Of a stretch of 64,000 nucleotides of DNA, positions 7,799 to 15,142 are shown piece by piece (within the stretch, counting starts at the first letter, position 1; every line of letters begins with the position of its first letter). Source of the DNA: Collinsella aerofaciens (lineage in GTDB: Bacteria > Actinomycetota > Coriobacteriia > Coriobacteriales > Coriobacteriaceae); NCBI RefSeq assembly GCF_015554145.1, contig NZ_JADNHZ010000002.1, positions 62,001 through 126,000 on the forward strand, given 5' to 3'. Below the pieces are notes generated by a model. It did not search any database. It worked only from the letters and a program-made list of their open reading frames with translations, and was not told the DNA's origin. The position numbers and the translations under genes are program-made.

Positions 7799-9082
7799 CT
7801 AAATGGTTTCCAAGAAAGCCTCAATCCTGGTTTGCAGTTGGCCTGCATCCTCGCCGGCGTAGTCGGTCGTGATGTGCATAAACGGAATGCCTGCCTCCTC
7901 GGCGGCCTTCTCCACGGCAAACGACTCCATCTCGTAGAGCGTGCAGAACTGCAGAGCCACGTCCACGATGCCGTCGGCATGCAGGTCCTTGGCCATCTGG
8001 ACAATATCCTTCATACGCTGGTCGTTGGGCGTAAAGACGGCGCAGTTGATCTTAAAGTAGCGCTCGGCGATGGCGTCGAGCATCTCGTCAACCGTCTCGC
8101 CGGACTCGTCGACCAGGTCCTTGTAGTAGCGCGAGCCCGTGCAGGACTCCTCGCCTACCACAACGCCGCCGGCCTTCTCGATAAGGTTGAACAGCTTCCA
8201 GTTGGGCACGGCCATGGGCGTACCGGTGTACAGGATGCGCTTGGTCCCCTTGGGTGCCACGCCCTCGCCGGCCTCGACACGCTGCTCGCACTCAGCCGCC
8301 ATATCGTTGATGGCTCCGGTCAGACGCGGTGTGTCGTCCATAAAGGCGGCCTGAACGGTCAGCAGGCTGTCGAGACCGCTGATGGGCGCAGGGTCGGCAG
8401 CGCGCGTGGCAGCGAGGCGCTGCAGGGCGCGGCGCTTCTCATTGACGGCGTGGATGGCAGCCTTCAGACGCTCGGGCGTAATCTTGACGCCGCACTCTTC
8501 CTCGATCTTGGCGGCGAGCTTCTTGACCTCGGCCTTCCAGGTCACGAGCGTCGACTCGTCGTGCACGTTGGGAATATCCATGACGTACATGTTCTTTTGC
8601 GTGGCAAAGAACTCGTAGGCTTTCTTCTTGCCGTCGCAGGTGTTCTCGCCTACCACCAAGTCACTCGACTCAATGTAGGGGCAGACCTCGCCCAGCTTAA
8701 AGCCGGCAAAGCTCTTGATGAGCGGACAAGTGTTGCGCGGCAAGTGCTCCTCGACCTTGTCGGTCGCCCAATCGGCACCCGAGCACAGACCCACGGGGAT
8801 GCCGTCGCAGGCGAGCACAATCTCCTCGGGCACGTAGACGCAGAAGCTGCCCACGATCTTGGTGGCCTCGCCGGCCTCCTTCTTGTCGAGCATCTCCTTA
8901 ATACGACCGCTGTGGATGTTGGTGGCGACAAAATCCAGGTAGGACGTGGACTTGGGGCGATTGTTCTGCGTCAGGAACATATCGCCGTACATCTGGCCCA
9001 CGGCGCCCAGCAGCATGTCGTGGTCGGCAAGATTCATGCCGAGGCTCTCCCACATCGGATGGAAATCAAATTCTTCAGCCAT
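7799..9082 (-). CDS. Double-cubane-cluster anaerobic reductase-like protein (first copy)
   Basis: 427 residues, first gene of the selenium operon. Cysteine motifs match the paralogue downstream: [16 protein letters not shown] and ENTCDGKKK. It has an extra N-terminal stretch ([11 protein letters not shown] onward) and retains a C-terminal CTLYEMES segment. Double-cubane proteins hold a pair of [4Fe-4S] clusters bridged by sulfide and need an ATP-driven activase, which is encoded two genes further on. ATG 9082 is preceded by GAGGGG. A promoter-like sequence at 9341-9369 and a leader of about 250 bases precede it. The true substrate cannot be read from the sequence. Confidence 0.87.
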   Translation of the reverse strand: MAEEFDFHPMWESLGMNLADHDMLLGAVGQMYGDMFLTQNNRPKSTSYLDFVATNIHSGRIKEMLDKKEAGEATKIVGSFCVYVPEEIVLACDGIPVGLCSGADWATDKVEEHLPRNTCPLIKSFAGFKLGEVCPYIESSDLVVGENTCDGKKKAYEFFATQKNMYVMDIPNVHDESTLVTWKAEVKKLAAKIEEECGVKITPERLKAAIHAVNEKRRALQRLAATRAADPAPISGLDSLLTVQAAFMDDTPRLTGAINDMAAECEQRVEAGEGVAPKGTKRILYTGTPMAVPNWKLFNLIEKAGGVVVGEESCTGSRYYKDLVDESGETVDEMLDAIAERYFKINCAVFTPNDQRMKDIVQMAKDLHADGIVDVALQFCTLYEMESFAVEKAAEEAGIPFMHITTDYAGEDAGQLQTRIEAFLETI

Positions 9083-9241
9083 AACGGTTCCCCTCTCGAA
9101 CCAAAAACGGATAACAGCGGTATCGATGCACGACGGACGGCGATTGCCCGACCGTGCTCAAACCCGGAATTTTAGGGAACCTGCTTTGCGGTCGATTATT
9201 TAGTTGTGCGTCGTCTCTCCCGGAGCCGTGAACATACCTGC

Positions 9242-9310
9242 TCATATGCGGCTCCGAGCCATATATAGGGCACGCGCGGCAACGCGGCGAATGTATGTCG
9301 TCTGCGGCAT
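9242..9310 (-). CDS. Possible 22-residue leader peptide in the selenium operon 5' region
   Basis: ATG 9310 follows a strong Shine-Dalgarno (AAAGGAGGG) with good spacing and encodes MPQTTYIRRVAARALYMARS plus two residues before TGA. A GGCTC/GAGCC hairpin overlaps its end. It lies between the likely promoter and the first reductase gene. The ribosome site is the main evidence; the peptide matches nothing I recognise. It may be a regulatory upstream ORF or chance. Confidence 0.35.
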   Translation of the reverse strand: MPQTTYIRRVAARALYMARSRI

Positions 9311-9340
9311 GTGCGCACCCTCCTTTACAAGTTGAGGTCA

Positions 9341-9369
9341 ACTATACCAACGGTCATCGACCATGCGAA
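9341..9369 (-). promoter_or_regulatory. Candidate promoter of the selenium operon
   Basis: On the minus strand TTCGCA, a 17-base spacer and TATAGT resemble -35 and -10 boxes. Transcription would start near 9333, leaving a leader of about 250 bases before the first reductase ATG. Confidence 0.5.
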
Positions 9370-9465
9370 CACCGTTGACATTCGTACGACAGCGTCGTGT
9401 GCCGTCGTTTAATAAATAATTATCTTGATTGATAAGAGTTTGTCATTCCTCATTCGGCGAACGGC

Positions 9466-9502
9466 AAAAACAAAGCCGCCGAGGCTTATATTCCCCGACG
9501 GC
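9466..9502 (-). terminator. Terminator of the mod operon
   Basis: GCCGTCGGGG and CCTCGGCGGC pair (two G-U) around AATATAAG, followed by TTTGTTTTT on the minus strand, right after the modC stop. Confidence 0.85.
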
Positions 9503-9513
9503 ATTACCCGGCG

Positions 9514-10584
9514 CTATCGACAAACCAAATGGATCCTGCTGGCATCAAAATGCATGCGCAGCGTCTCGCCTGCTTGCGGCAGCTCGTCGACAGGCATGCG
9601 CACTTTGTTGACCTTCCACTGCAGGCGCGTCGGCGCGTCGGCGCGCGGCACGTCCAGCAGCACCAGGCGCTCAAAACGTGAATCGCTCACGCGGGCCACA
9701 TGCAGGTCGTAGCTGTTGCGACCCCGCTCAGCACGGTTGTCCACATGGAAGTAGCTCGCACGAATACCCAGGTACGCCACGTTATCGGGAACCTCACGGC
9801 CCACGTTGAAGGTCATGCCCCAGTCGAGGGCCTCAACTTCTTCGTCGCCGATCTTGCGCGCGCGGCTCGTATTCTTGCAGCCCGTCAGGCGCAGCGCAGC
9901 CAAGGTTTGCGGCCGGCGGACCACGTCCTCGACGGAGCCGATCTCCTCCATATGCCCGTCGTGCATCACACAAATGCGCTCGCACAGACGGCACGCTTCG
10001 TCGATGTCGTGGCTCACGTAGAGCACGGTACGGTTGCACACATCGAACAGGTCGAGCATGTTCTGTTCGAGCGCGCTCTTAAGATAGGAATCGAGCGCGC
10101 TCATGGGCTCGTCGAACATAAAAATGCCCGGATGCGCCGCCACCATGCGCGCAAGCGCCACGCGTTGCTGCTGACCGCCCGAGAGGCGCGCGGGGTAGCG
10201 GTCAGCAAAATCGGCCAGACCGAAAATGCCCAGATAGCGCTCGGCGAGCTTTTTGCGCGCGGCGGCGTCACCCGCATCCTTAACACCGGCGCAAACGTTA
10301 TCGGCCACCGTCATGTTGGGAAACAGCTGATAGTTTTGGAACAGCAGGGCGCATTTTCGCTCCTGGGGCGACAGGTTGATACCCGCCGCCGAGTCAAAAA
10401 AGGTCACGCCGTTGACGACGATCTCGCCCTCGTCGGGTGTCTCCACGCCGGCAATGCAGCGCAACGTGCAGCTCTTGCCGCAACCCGAGGCGCCCAGCAG
10501 CGCCACACGCTCCTCGCCGGCATCGAGCTGAATGTCGAGGGTAAAGCCCGGATAGCGCTTTTTGATATCCAGAACGAGCGACAT
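9514..10584 (-). CDS. modC: Molybdate ABC transporter ATP-binding protein
   Basis: 356 residues. ABC ATPase domain (residues 1-about 230) has Walker A GASGCGKSC, signature LSGGQQQR, Walker B IFMFDEP and switch His in YVSHD. A C-terminal extension of about 120 residues ends RIHLVCR and is shaped like the TOBE/regulatory part of ModC. It lies three bases after the permease stop, in the order modA-modB-modC. It powers molybdate (or tungstate) uptake. The metal is inferred from the molybdenum cofactor genes directly upstream; the tungstate-specific alternative cannot be excluded. Confidence 0.88.
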   Translation of the reverse strand: MSLVLDIKKRYPGFTLDIQLDAGEERVALLGASGCGKSCTLRCIAGVETPDEGEIVVNGVTFFDSAAGINLSPQERKCALLFQNYQLFPNMTVADNVCAGVKDAGDAAARKKLAERYLGIFGLADFADRYPARLSGGQQQRVALARMVAAHPGIFMFDEPMSALDSYLKSALEQNMLDLFDVCNRTVLYVSHDIDEACRLCERICVMHDGHMEEIGSVEDVVRRPQTLAALRLTGCKNTSRARKIGDEEVEALDWGMTFNVGREVPDNVAYLGIRASYFHVDNRAERGRNSYDLHVARVSDSRFERLVLLDVPRADAPTRLQWKVNKVRMPVDELPQAGETLRMHFDASRIHLVCR

Positions 10585-10587
10585 GGC

Positions 10588-12030
10588 TTATCGACCTCCC
10601 TTTGCGACCGCGCCATCGCGCATAAGCTCGGCCAGCGCCTCGCGATCGATACGCAGCGCATCGCCGCCCACTGGGTCGAGCGAATCGGCCTGGCTGCCCA
10701 GCTGCTTGGCCTGCTTGCGCTCCGCGCGGGACAGGCCGCGCCCGCGGTACTTTTGCGAATGCGCCGTGTACATATTGATGAACAGGATGACCAGGAAACT
10801 GAACACGATCACGACGGCGACCCAAAAGAGGGCCACCGACGTGTTGCCGCCCATCCACTCAAAGTAGATGGCGATGGGGATGGTCTGGGTAATGCCGGCG
10901 TAGTTGCCCGCAAAGAACAGGGTGCAGCCAAACTCGCCCATGGCACGCGCGAAGGCAAGCACCGCGCCGGCGGCAATCGAAGGCCAGCCAAGCGGCATCA
11001 TAAGCTTGGTAAAGATGCGACGCTCGGACCATCCCAGGGTTCGTGCGGCGTCGAGCATCTGCGTGTCGAGGCTCTCGAAGGCTCCGAGCGCCGTGCGGTA
11101 GACCAGCGGAAACGACACAACGACGGCCGAAATGACCGCTGCGGGCCAGGTAAAAACGATCGAGATGCCGTGCGCGATCAGCCACTGGCCGACACCGGTC
11201 GAGCGGCCAAACAGCATGAGGAGCAGAAAGCCGCAGACCGTGGGCGGCAGCACCATAGGAATCGTAAAGACCGAATCGAGCAGGCCCTTGATGCGACTCG
11301 AGGTACCCATAGTCTTCCACGCGGCAAACAGGCCCAGTGCAAAGGCAATCACCAGGGCAAGGCCACTCGTTTTAATGGACACCCAAAACGGGCGGTAGTC
11401 GATGCCGCCTAAAAAGGAGGCCAGAGAGGTCAAGGGCCCCTGCTCATCCCGCAATACGACAGACGATGCTTCTACCATTTGAGCGCTATCAAGCCAACGC
11501 GCGCCGCCCTTGGCATCACCCGAGGCCGATGCAATCACCACATAGCGGTCCCCATCCGCACCACGCACATCAAAGCCATAGGTATACCCGCCGGCATCAA
11601 ACGTTGTTTCCGCCGTAACATACCAAGGAAGATCAACGTCCCCTAGCTGCGCACCTCCCATGGAGTTTGCGCTGTCGAGCTCACAGACGAGGGCCTTGAG
11701 ACCCGATACGCACTCGTTGTCCTGCGGATCCAATCCATACTTCTCGGCCGCCTTGGGCGATATCCACACCACAACGCGATCGGCAGCAGCCGCCACTACA
11801 AGGTCCACGTCCTCGTCAACGGGAAACCGGTAGCCCTCAGGCTGGCCCTCCATAGCACGAGCGGTCCCCTTGGCCAACCGCTCAAAACCCTCGATCCCAT
11901 AGGAAAACCCATGAGCGGTCGCAGCAACCTGGGCCCCGTCCTCAGCGTCCCCAGCAAACGCAAATCCCGGCACCCAGCAAAGCGCGAAGGTCAAAGCACA
12001 GGCGACAAGCATGCGGAATCTATTAAGCAC
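10588..12030 (-). CDS. modB: Molybdate ABC permease with N-terminal extracytoplasmic domain
   Basis: 480 residues, about twice a normal ModB. Start is GTG 12030 with GGAG upstream. Residues 1-26 are a signal peptide or first membrane segment (VACALTFALCWVPGFAFA). About 175 soluble residues follow that I do not recognise, then a permease domain from FWVSIKTSGL with the EAA-type loop (DAARTLGWSERRIF) and GEFG motif of ModB/CysT permeases. The C-terminus adds a charged cytoplasmic tail (SRAERKQAKQ). The extra domain should lie outside the membrane, where it could bind ligand or dock ModA. The gene follows modA after 68 bases and is three bases from modC. Confidence 0.85.
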   Translation of the reverse strand: MLNRFRMLVACALTFALCWVPGFAFAGDAEDGAQVAATAHGFSYGIEGFERLAKGTARAMEGQPEGYRFPVDEDVDLVVAAAADRVVVWISPKAAEKYGLDPQDNECVSGLKALVCELDSANSMGGAQLGDVDLPWYVTAETTFDAGGYTYGFDVRGADGDRYVVIASASGDAKGGARWLDSAQMVEASSVVLRDEQGPLTSLASFLGGIDYRPFWVSIKTSGLALVIAFALGLFAAWKTMGTSSRIKGLLDSVFTIPMVLPPTVCGFLLLMLFGRSTGVGQWLIAHGISIVFTWPAAVISAVVVSFPLVYRTALGAFESLDTQMLDAARTLGWSERRIFTKLMMPLGWPSIAAGAVLAFARAMGEFGCTLFFAGNYAGITQTIPIAIYFEWMGGNTSVALFWVAVVIVFSFLVILFINMYTAHSQKYRGRGLSRAERKQAKQLGSQADSLDPVGGDALRIDREALAELMRDGAVAKGGR

Positions 12031-12098
12031 GAAAAGCTCCAAGCGAATACAAGGACGGAGTGAAACACAAAACGATGGAATTATCGCGCCAAGCCGCA

Positions 12099-12974
12099 CT
12101 ACGCGGAAAGCTCAAAGCCGTACTTAGCCCAAATCTTCTGAGCCTTCTTGTTGGACAGGCAAAAGTCGATGAACGCCTTAGCCTCGTCGGCATGCTCGGA
12201 GCTATCGGCGACAGCACCGGGATACACGATGGGCTTGTGCGAGTCCTCGGGGCACACGAAGGCGTCCTCGATGCCGTTGTAGCGGTAGATGTCAGAGCTG
12301 TAGACAAAACCGGCAACGCAGTCGCCTGTGGACACATAGGCGGCGGCGGTACCAACTTTGTCTGCCAGTGCGACCTTGTCGGCGATCTCGGGCGCATACT
12401 CGCCGTCGTCGCCCTCGGTGCCGGTATAGAGGCCCACAGAAGCCAGCGCCTGGTTGGCGTACTTGCCGGCGGGAACGGTCTTGGCGTCGCCAATGGCGAT
12501 CTTGCCGCCCAGATTCGCGACGTCGGCGATGGCCTCGACCTTGGTGTCGGAGCCCTCGGCGCGAATGATCACAAGATCGTTGACGAACATATCCTCACGG
12601 GTGTCGGCATCGACGAGCTCGACGGTCTCAGCGTCATCCATGGTGCCCTTGGAAGCGGTGATGAGCACGTCGACCGTGGCACCGGCACGCATCTGCTCAA
12701 CGAGGTCGCCGGACGCCTTAAACTGCGTGTCGGCAAAGGTGGTACCGGTCTGCTCGGTGTAGAGCTTCTGAACCTCGGGCAAAGCCTTCTCGAGCGAGTT
12801 GGCGGCAAAGACCTGCAGCTCGACGGTTTCCTTCTTGGAAGAGGCCTTGGCGGAGCCGGCATCGGAGCCGGTCGCCTCAGGCTCCTTGTTGCCGGAGCAG
12901 CCGGCAAGCCCAAGGCCGGCAGCGGCGACAGCGGAGAGTGAGACGAATCCGCGGCGAGAAACCATATCGAACAT
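12099..12974 (-). CDS. modA: Molybdate-binding lipoprotein
   Basis: 291 residues. It starts MFDMVSRRGF (ATG 12974, AAGGG upstream), carries a twin-arginine-like SRRGF and a lipobox LAGC near residue 27, then an acidic linker and a periplasmic-binding fold beginning LQVFAANSLEKALPE. That start, plus KASGDLVEQM and the GTAAAYVSTGDCVAGF region, matches ModA of molybdate/tungstate transporters. The processed protein would be a lipid-anchored solute receptor at the outer face. First gene of the mod operon, preceded by AT-rich palindromes over its likely -35 region. Confidence 0.9.
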   Translation of the reverse strand: MFDMVSRRGFVSLSAVAAAGLGLAGCSGNKEPEATGSDAGSAKASSKKETVELQVFAANSLEKALPEVQKLYTEQTGTTFADTQFKASGDLVEQMRAGATVDVLITASKGTMDDAETVELVDADTREDMFVNDLVIIRAEGSDTKVEAIADVANLGGKIAIGDAKTVPAGKYANQALASVGLYTGTEGDDGEYAPEIADKVALADKVGTAAAYVSTGDCVAGFVYSSDIYRYNGIEDAFVCPEDSHKPIVYPGAVADSSEHADEAKAFIDFCLSNKKAQKIWAKYGFELSA

Positions 12975-13034
12975 GTTCAACCCTTTCGTACCTTGTGCCC
13001 GGGTACCCCACCGCGGGCTTTATTCTGTAATTTG

Positions 13035-13086
13035 ATTATACTTCGATGCGAATAATGATTATGAGAAATTATTCTCGTCTGAGAAT
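13035..13086 (-). promoter_or_regulatory. modA promoter with overlapping AT-rich palindromes
   Basis: A TATAAT -10 (minus strand, 13035-13040) lies below two palindromes: GAATAAT...ATTATTC at 13050-13074 and ATTCTC-N4-GAGAAT at 13071-13086. Their position over the -35 suggests repressor binding. The sequences recall Fur-like sites more than a ModE box, but no regulator can be named. Confidence 0.45.
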
Positions 13087-13130
13087 ATAGTTTCAAGCAT
13101 GCCTACAGAATGCCGTCCCCTTGGGCGCAA

Positions 13131-13165
13131 ATAAAAGGCGGAGCAGCCGTTCAGGTCGCTCCGCC
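13131..13165 (-). terminator. Terminator after the mogA-like gene
   Basis: GGCGGAGC and GCTCCGCC arms separated by about 13 bases, followed by TTTTATTT on the minus strand. It separates moeA-mogA from the mod operon. Confidence 0.85.
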
Positions 13166-13178
13166 GCAGGTAAACCGC

Positions 13179-13658
13179 TTAGTTGGTATGTCCGCCGCCC
13201 GCTGTCATCTGAGCCGCATGCTCCAGCTGGTCCGCTATGGCCTCCCAGCTTTCGCGGGCGGCCTTCGTAGAACCGGGAAAGTTTACGACAAGTGTATGAC
13301 CTCGTTGCATGCAAATAGCGCGCGAGAGCATAGCGCGGCGCGTCTTGGTCATGGAGTACGCACGGATTGCCTCTGCAATACCCGGCACATCGCGCTCGCA
13401 GACGGCACGCGTCGCCTCGGGCGTCACATCGCGCATCGAAAGCCCCGTGCCGCCGCAGGTGAGCACGACATTGGCGTGGCACTCATCGGCGGCTTCCACA
13501 ATGGCATCACCGATCTCGCTGACGTCGTCGCGCACGACCACATGCGAGGCGACCGTCCAGCCCTGCGCCTCGATAAGTTCCTCGAGTGCGGCTCCAGCCT
13601 CGTCCTGGGCAAGATCGCGCGTATCCGAGCACGTCACGATCGATATCTTCAGCTCCAT
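13179..13658 (-). CDS. Molybdopterin adenylyltransferase-like protein (MogA/MoaB family)
   Basis: 159 residues, MoCF-fold. ELKISIVTCSDTR at the start and LTCGGTGLSMRDVTPEAT in the middle are the molybdopterin-binding signature (GGTG and the downstream acidic residues). Members adenylate molybdopterin before metal insertion. ATG 13658 is preceded by TAGGAGGAA and begins ten bases after the moeA stop, so the pair forms an operon. MogA and MoaB cannot be separated from the sequence alone, hence no symbol. Confidence 0.88.
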   Translation of the reverse strand: MELKISIVTCSDTRDLAQDEAGAALEELIEAQGWTVASHVVVRDDVSEIGDAIVEAADECHANVVLTCGGTGLSMRDVTPEATRAVCERDVPGIAEAIRAYSMTKTRRAMLSRAICMQRGHTLVVNFPGSTKAARESWEAIADQLEHAAQMTAGGGHTN

Positions 13659-13668
13659 AGCATTCCTC

Positions 13669-14931
13669 CTACAACACGGCGCCCTCGGGCAGGTCGACGC
13701 GAACAACGTCCACGACATCGCCCACCTTGAGGTCGCACGGTCCTTCGTCAACACGCAACAGGCAGTTAGCCCGCTGCATCGTGCCGAGCAGCGCCGAATT
13801 CTGCGTCTTGGCCTCGGTCACCAACAGCTCACCGGTCTCGGGGTCGCGCAAAACCGTGGCGCGATCGAAGAAGCGGCGATGCTGTCGCTTTTTCACGCCG
13901 TGCGTGAGCGTCGCCTGCTGCACGGGACGCGTACCCTCGGCAAAGCCGCGCATCTTGCGGATCGCCGGACGCGCAAGCATCTCAAAGCCTACATACGCCG
14001 CGGCCGGATTGCCTGAAAGTCCCAGGTAGGGCTTACCCCCAAGCAAGCCAAACGTGATGGCCTTGCCCGGACGCATCGAGATGCGGTCAAACAGCACATC
14101 GCCCTCGCGCCGAACGAGCGCCGTCACGTAGTCGTAGTCGCCTGCCGAGGCGCCACCGCTCGTAATGACGAAATCGCACTCCAGCACGGCGCGATGCACC
14201 AGCTCGGCAATCGCCTGCTCATCATCGGGCGCAATGCCGTAGAACACGGGCTCGGCTCCTGCATCGAGCGCTTCGGCCATCAACGCCGACGAGTTGGAGT
14301 CGCGAATCTGCCCGCGCGCCGGCAGCTCACCCGGCGCGACCAGCTCCGTGCCCAGCGAGATAATGCCCACACGCGGCGCGGCATGCACCTTCACGCTCGC
14401 ATACCCGGCGCTCGCCAACAAGCCGGCGCCCGCCGGAGCCACGACCTCGCCGGCGTGCATCACAACATCGCCGGCATGGGCCTCCTCGGCGGCAGAGCGA
14501 ACGTTCTCCCCCACTTTAGCAGGCGCCGAAAAGCTCACGTGCGAGCCCTCGTTGCCGTCGCCGTCAAGCACCTCGACGATCTCGTATTTCACCACAGCAT
14601 CCGCACCCTCGGGCACCGGCGCGCCTGTCATGATGCGGACCGTCTCGCCCGCGCCGATTGTGCCCTCAAACACATGGCCCGCAGCCTCGTGTCCGATAAC
14701 GTCGAGCGTCACCGGCGCCTCGCCAGATGCCTGCGCCAAGTCCGCCGAGCGCACGGCATATCCGTCCATAGCGCTGTTGGCAAACGGCGAGATGTCGATA
14801 TCGGCCACCGCGTCCTCTGCCAAGGGAAGACCGACGGCCTGCCACACGGGAATCTCGACAACTTCGGTGCGATTCACGTGCGACAAGACGATCGCCTGTG
14901 CGTCCTCCAACGGAATGAGTTTCTCAGCCAT
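13669..14931 (-). CDS. moeA: Molybdopterin molybdenumtransferase
   Basis: 420 residues with the full MoeA layout: the N-terminal domain has SAMDGYAVR, the second MTGAPVPEGADAVV, the MoCF-like domain ISLGTELV and TSGGASAGDYD, then GLSGNPAAAYVGFE, and a C-terminal beta domain. It inserts molybdate into adenylated molybdopterin. ATG 14931 was chosen for GAGGTG upstream and for the MAEKLIPLEDA start. Its neighbours (mogA-like, modABC) make this a self-contained molybdenum block. No late cofactor-dinucleotide gene is present here. Confidence 0.93.
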   Translation of the reverse strand: MAEKLIPLEDAQAIVLSHVNRTEVVEIPVWQAVGLPLAEDAVADIDISPFANSAMDGYAVRSADLAQASGEAPVTLDVIGHEAAGHVFEGTIGAGETVRIMTGAPVPEGADAVVKYEIVEVLDGDGNEGSHVSFSAPAKVGENVRSAAEEAHAGDVVMHAGEVVAPAGAGLLASAGYASVKVHAAPRVGIISLGTELVAPGELPARGQIRDSNSSALMAEALDAGAEPVFYGIAPDDEQAIAELVHRAVLECDFVITSGGASAGDYDYVTALVRREGDVLFDRISMRPGKAITFGLLGGKPYLGLSGNPAAAYVGFEMLARPAIRKMRGFAEGTRPVQQATLTHGVKKRQHRRFFDRATVLRDPETGELLVTEAKTQNSALLGTMQRANCLLRVDEGPCDLKVGDVVDVVRVDLPEGAVL

Positions 14932-15142
14932 ATGCACCTCTAGCATGCTGCGGCGCGCAACAAAAGCGCCGATTCTTTATGTTTATCTCAGTATAATCCC
15001 TCGCCGCCTGCTCAAGACCTGGCCCGCGGCCGCGAATACATCTGTCGGCCGCAAGCCGCGAAACAAAACCAAAACCAACCTGCCGGTTTGTCACGTATGG
15101 CACGTTCTATAATGCTCGTGTTGCAACCCAAAAGAGGAACGT

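Noticed and set aside
9242..9310. Selenocysteine readthrough of the TGA ending the small leader ORF
   Set aside because: The frame continues only 13 codons, matches no selenoprotein, and the hairpin lies before, not after, the TGA.
9075..9341. 88-codon frame with two CxxC-like cysteine pairs before the reductase gene
   Set aside because: No good start or ribosome site in that frame, and it overlaps the better-supported small ORF and the reductase start.
9700..11412. 570-codon open frame on the plus strand
   Set aside because: Antisense to modC and modB, low-complexity His/Arg/Gly composition typical of shadow frames.
14932..15142. Molybdenum-cofactor or fluoride riboswitch between moeA and the CLC gene
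   Set aside because: No conserved core of either class could be found on either strand; only promoter-like elements are seen.
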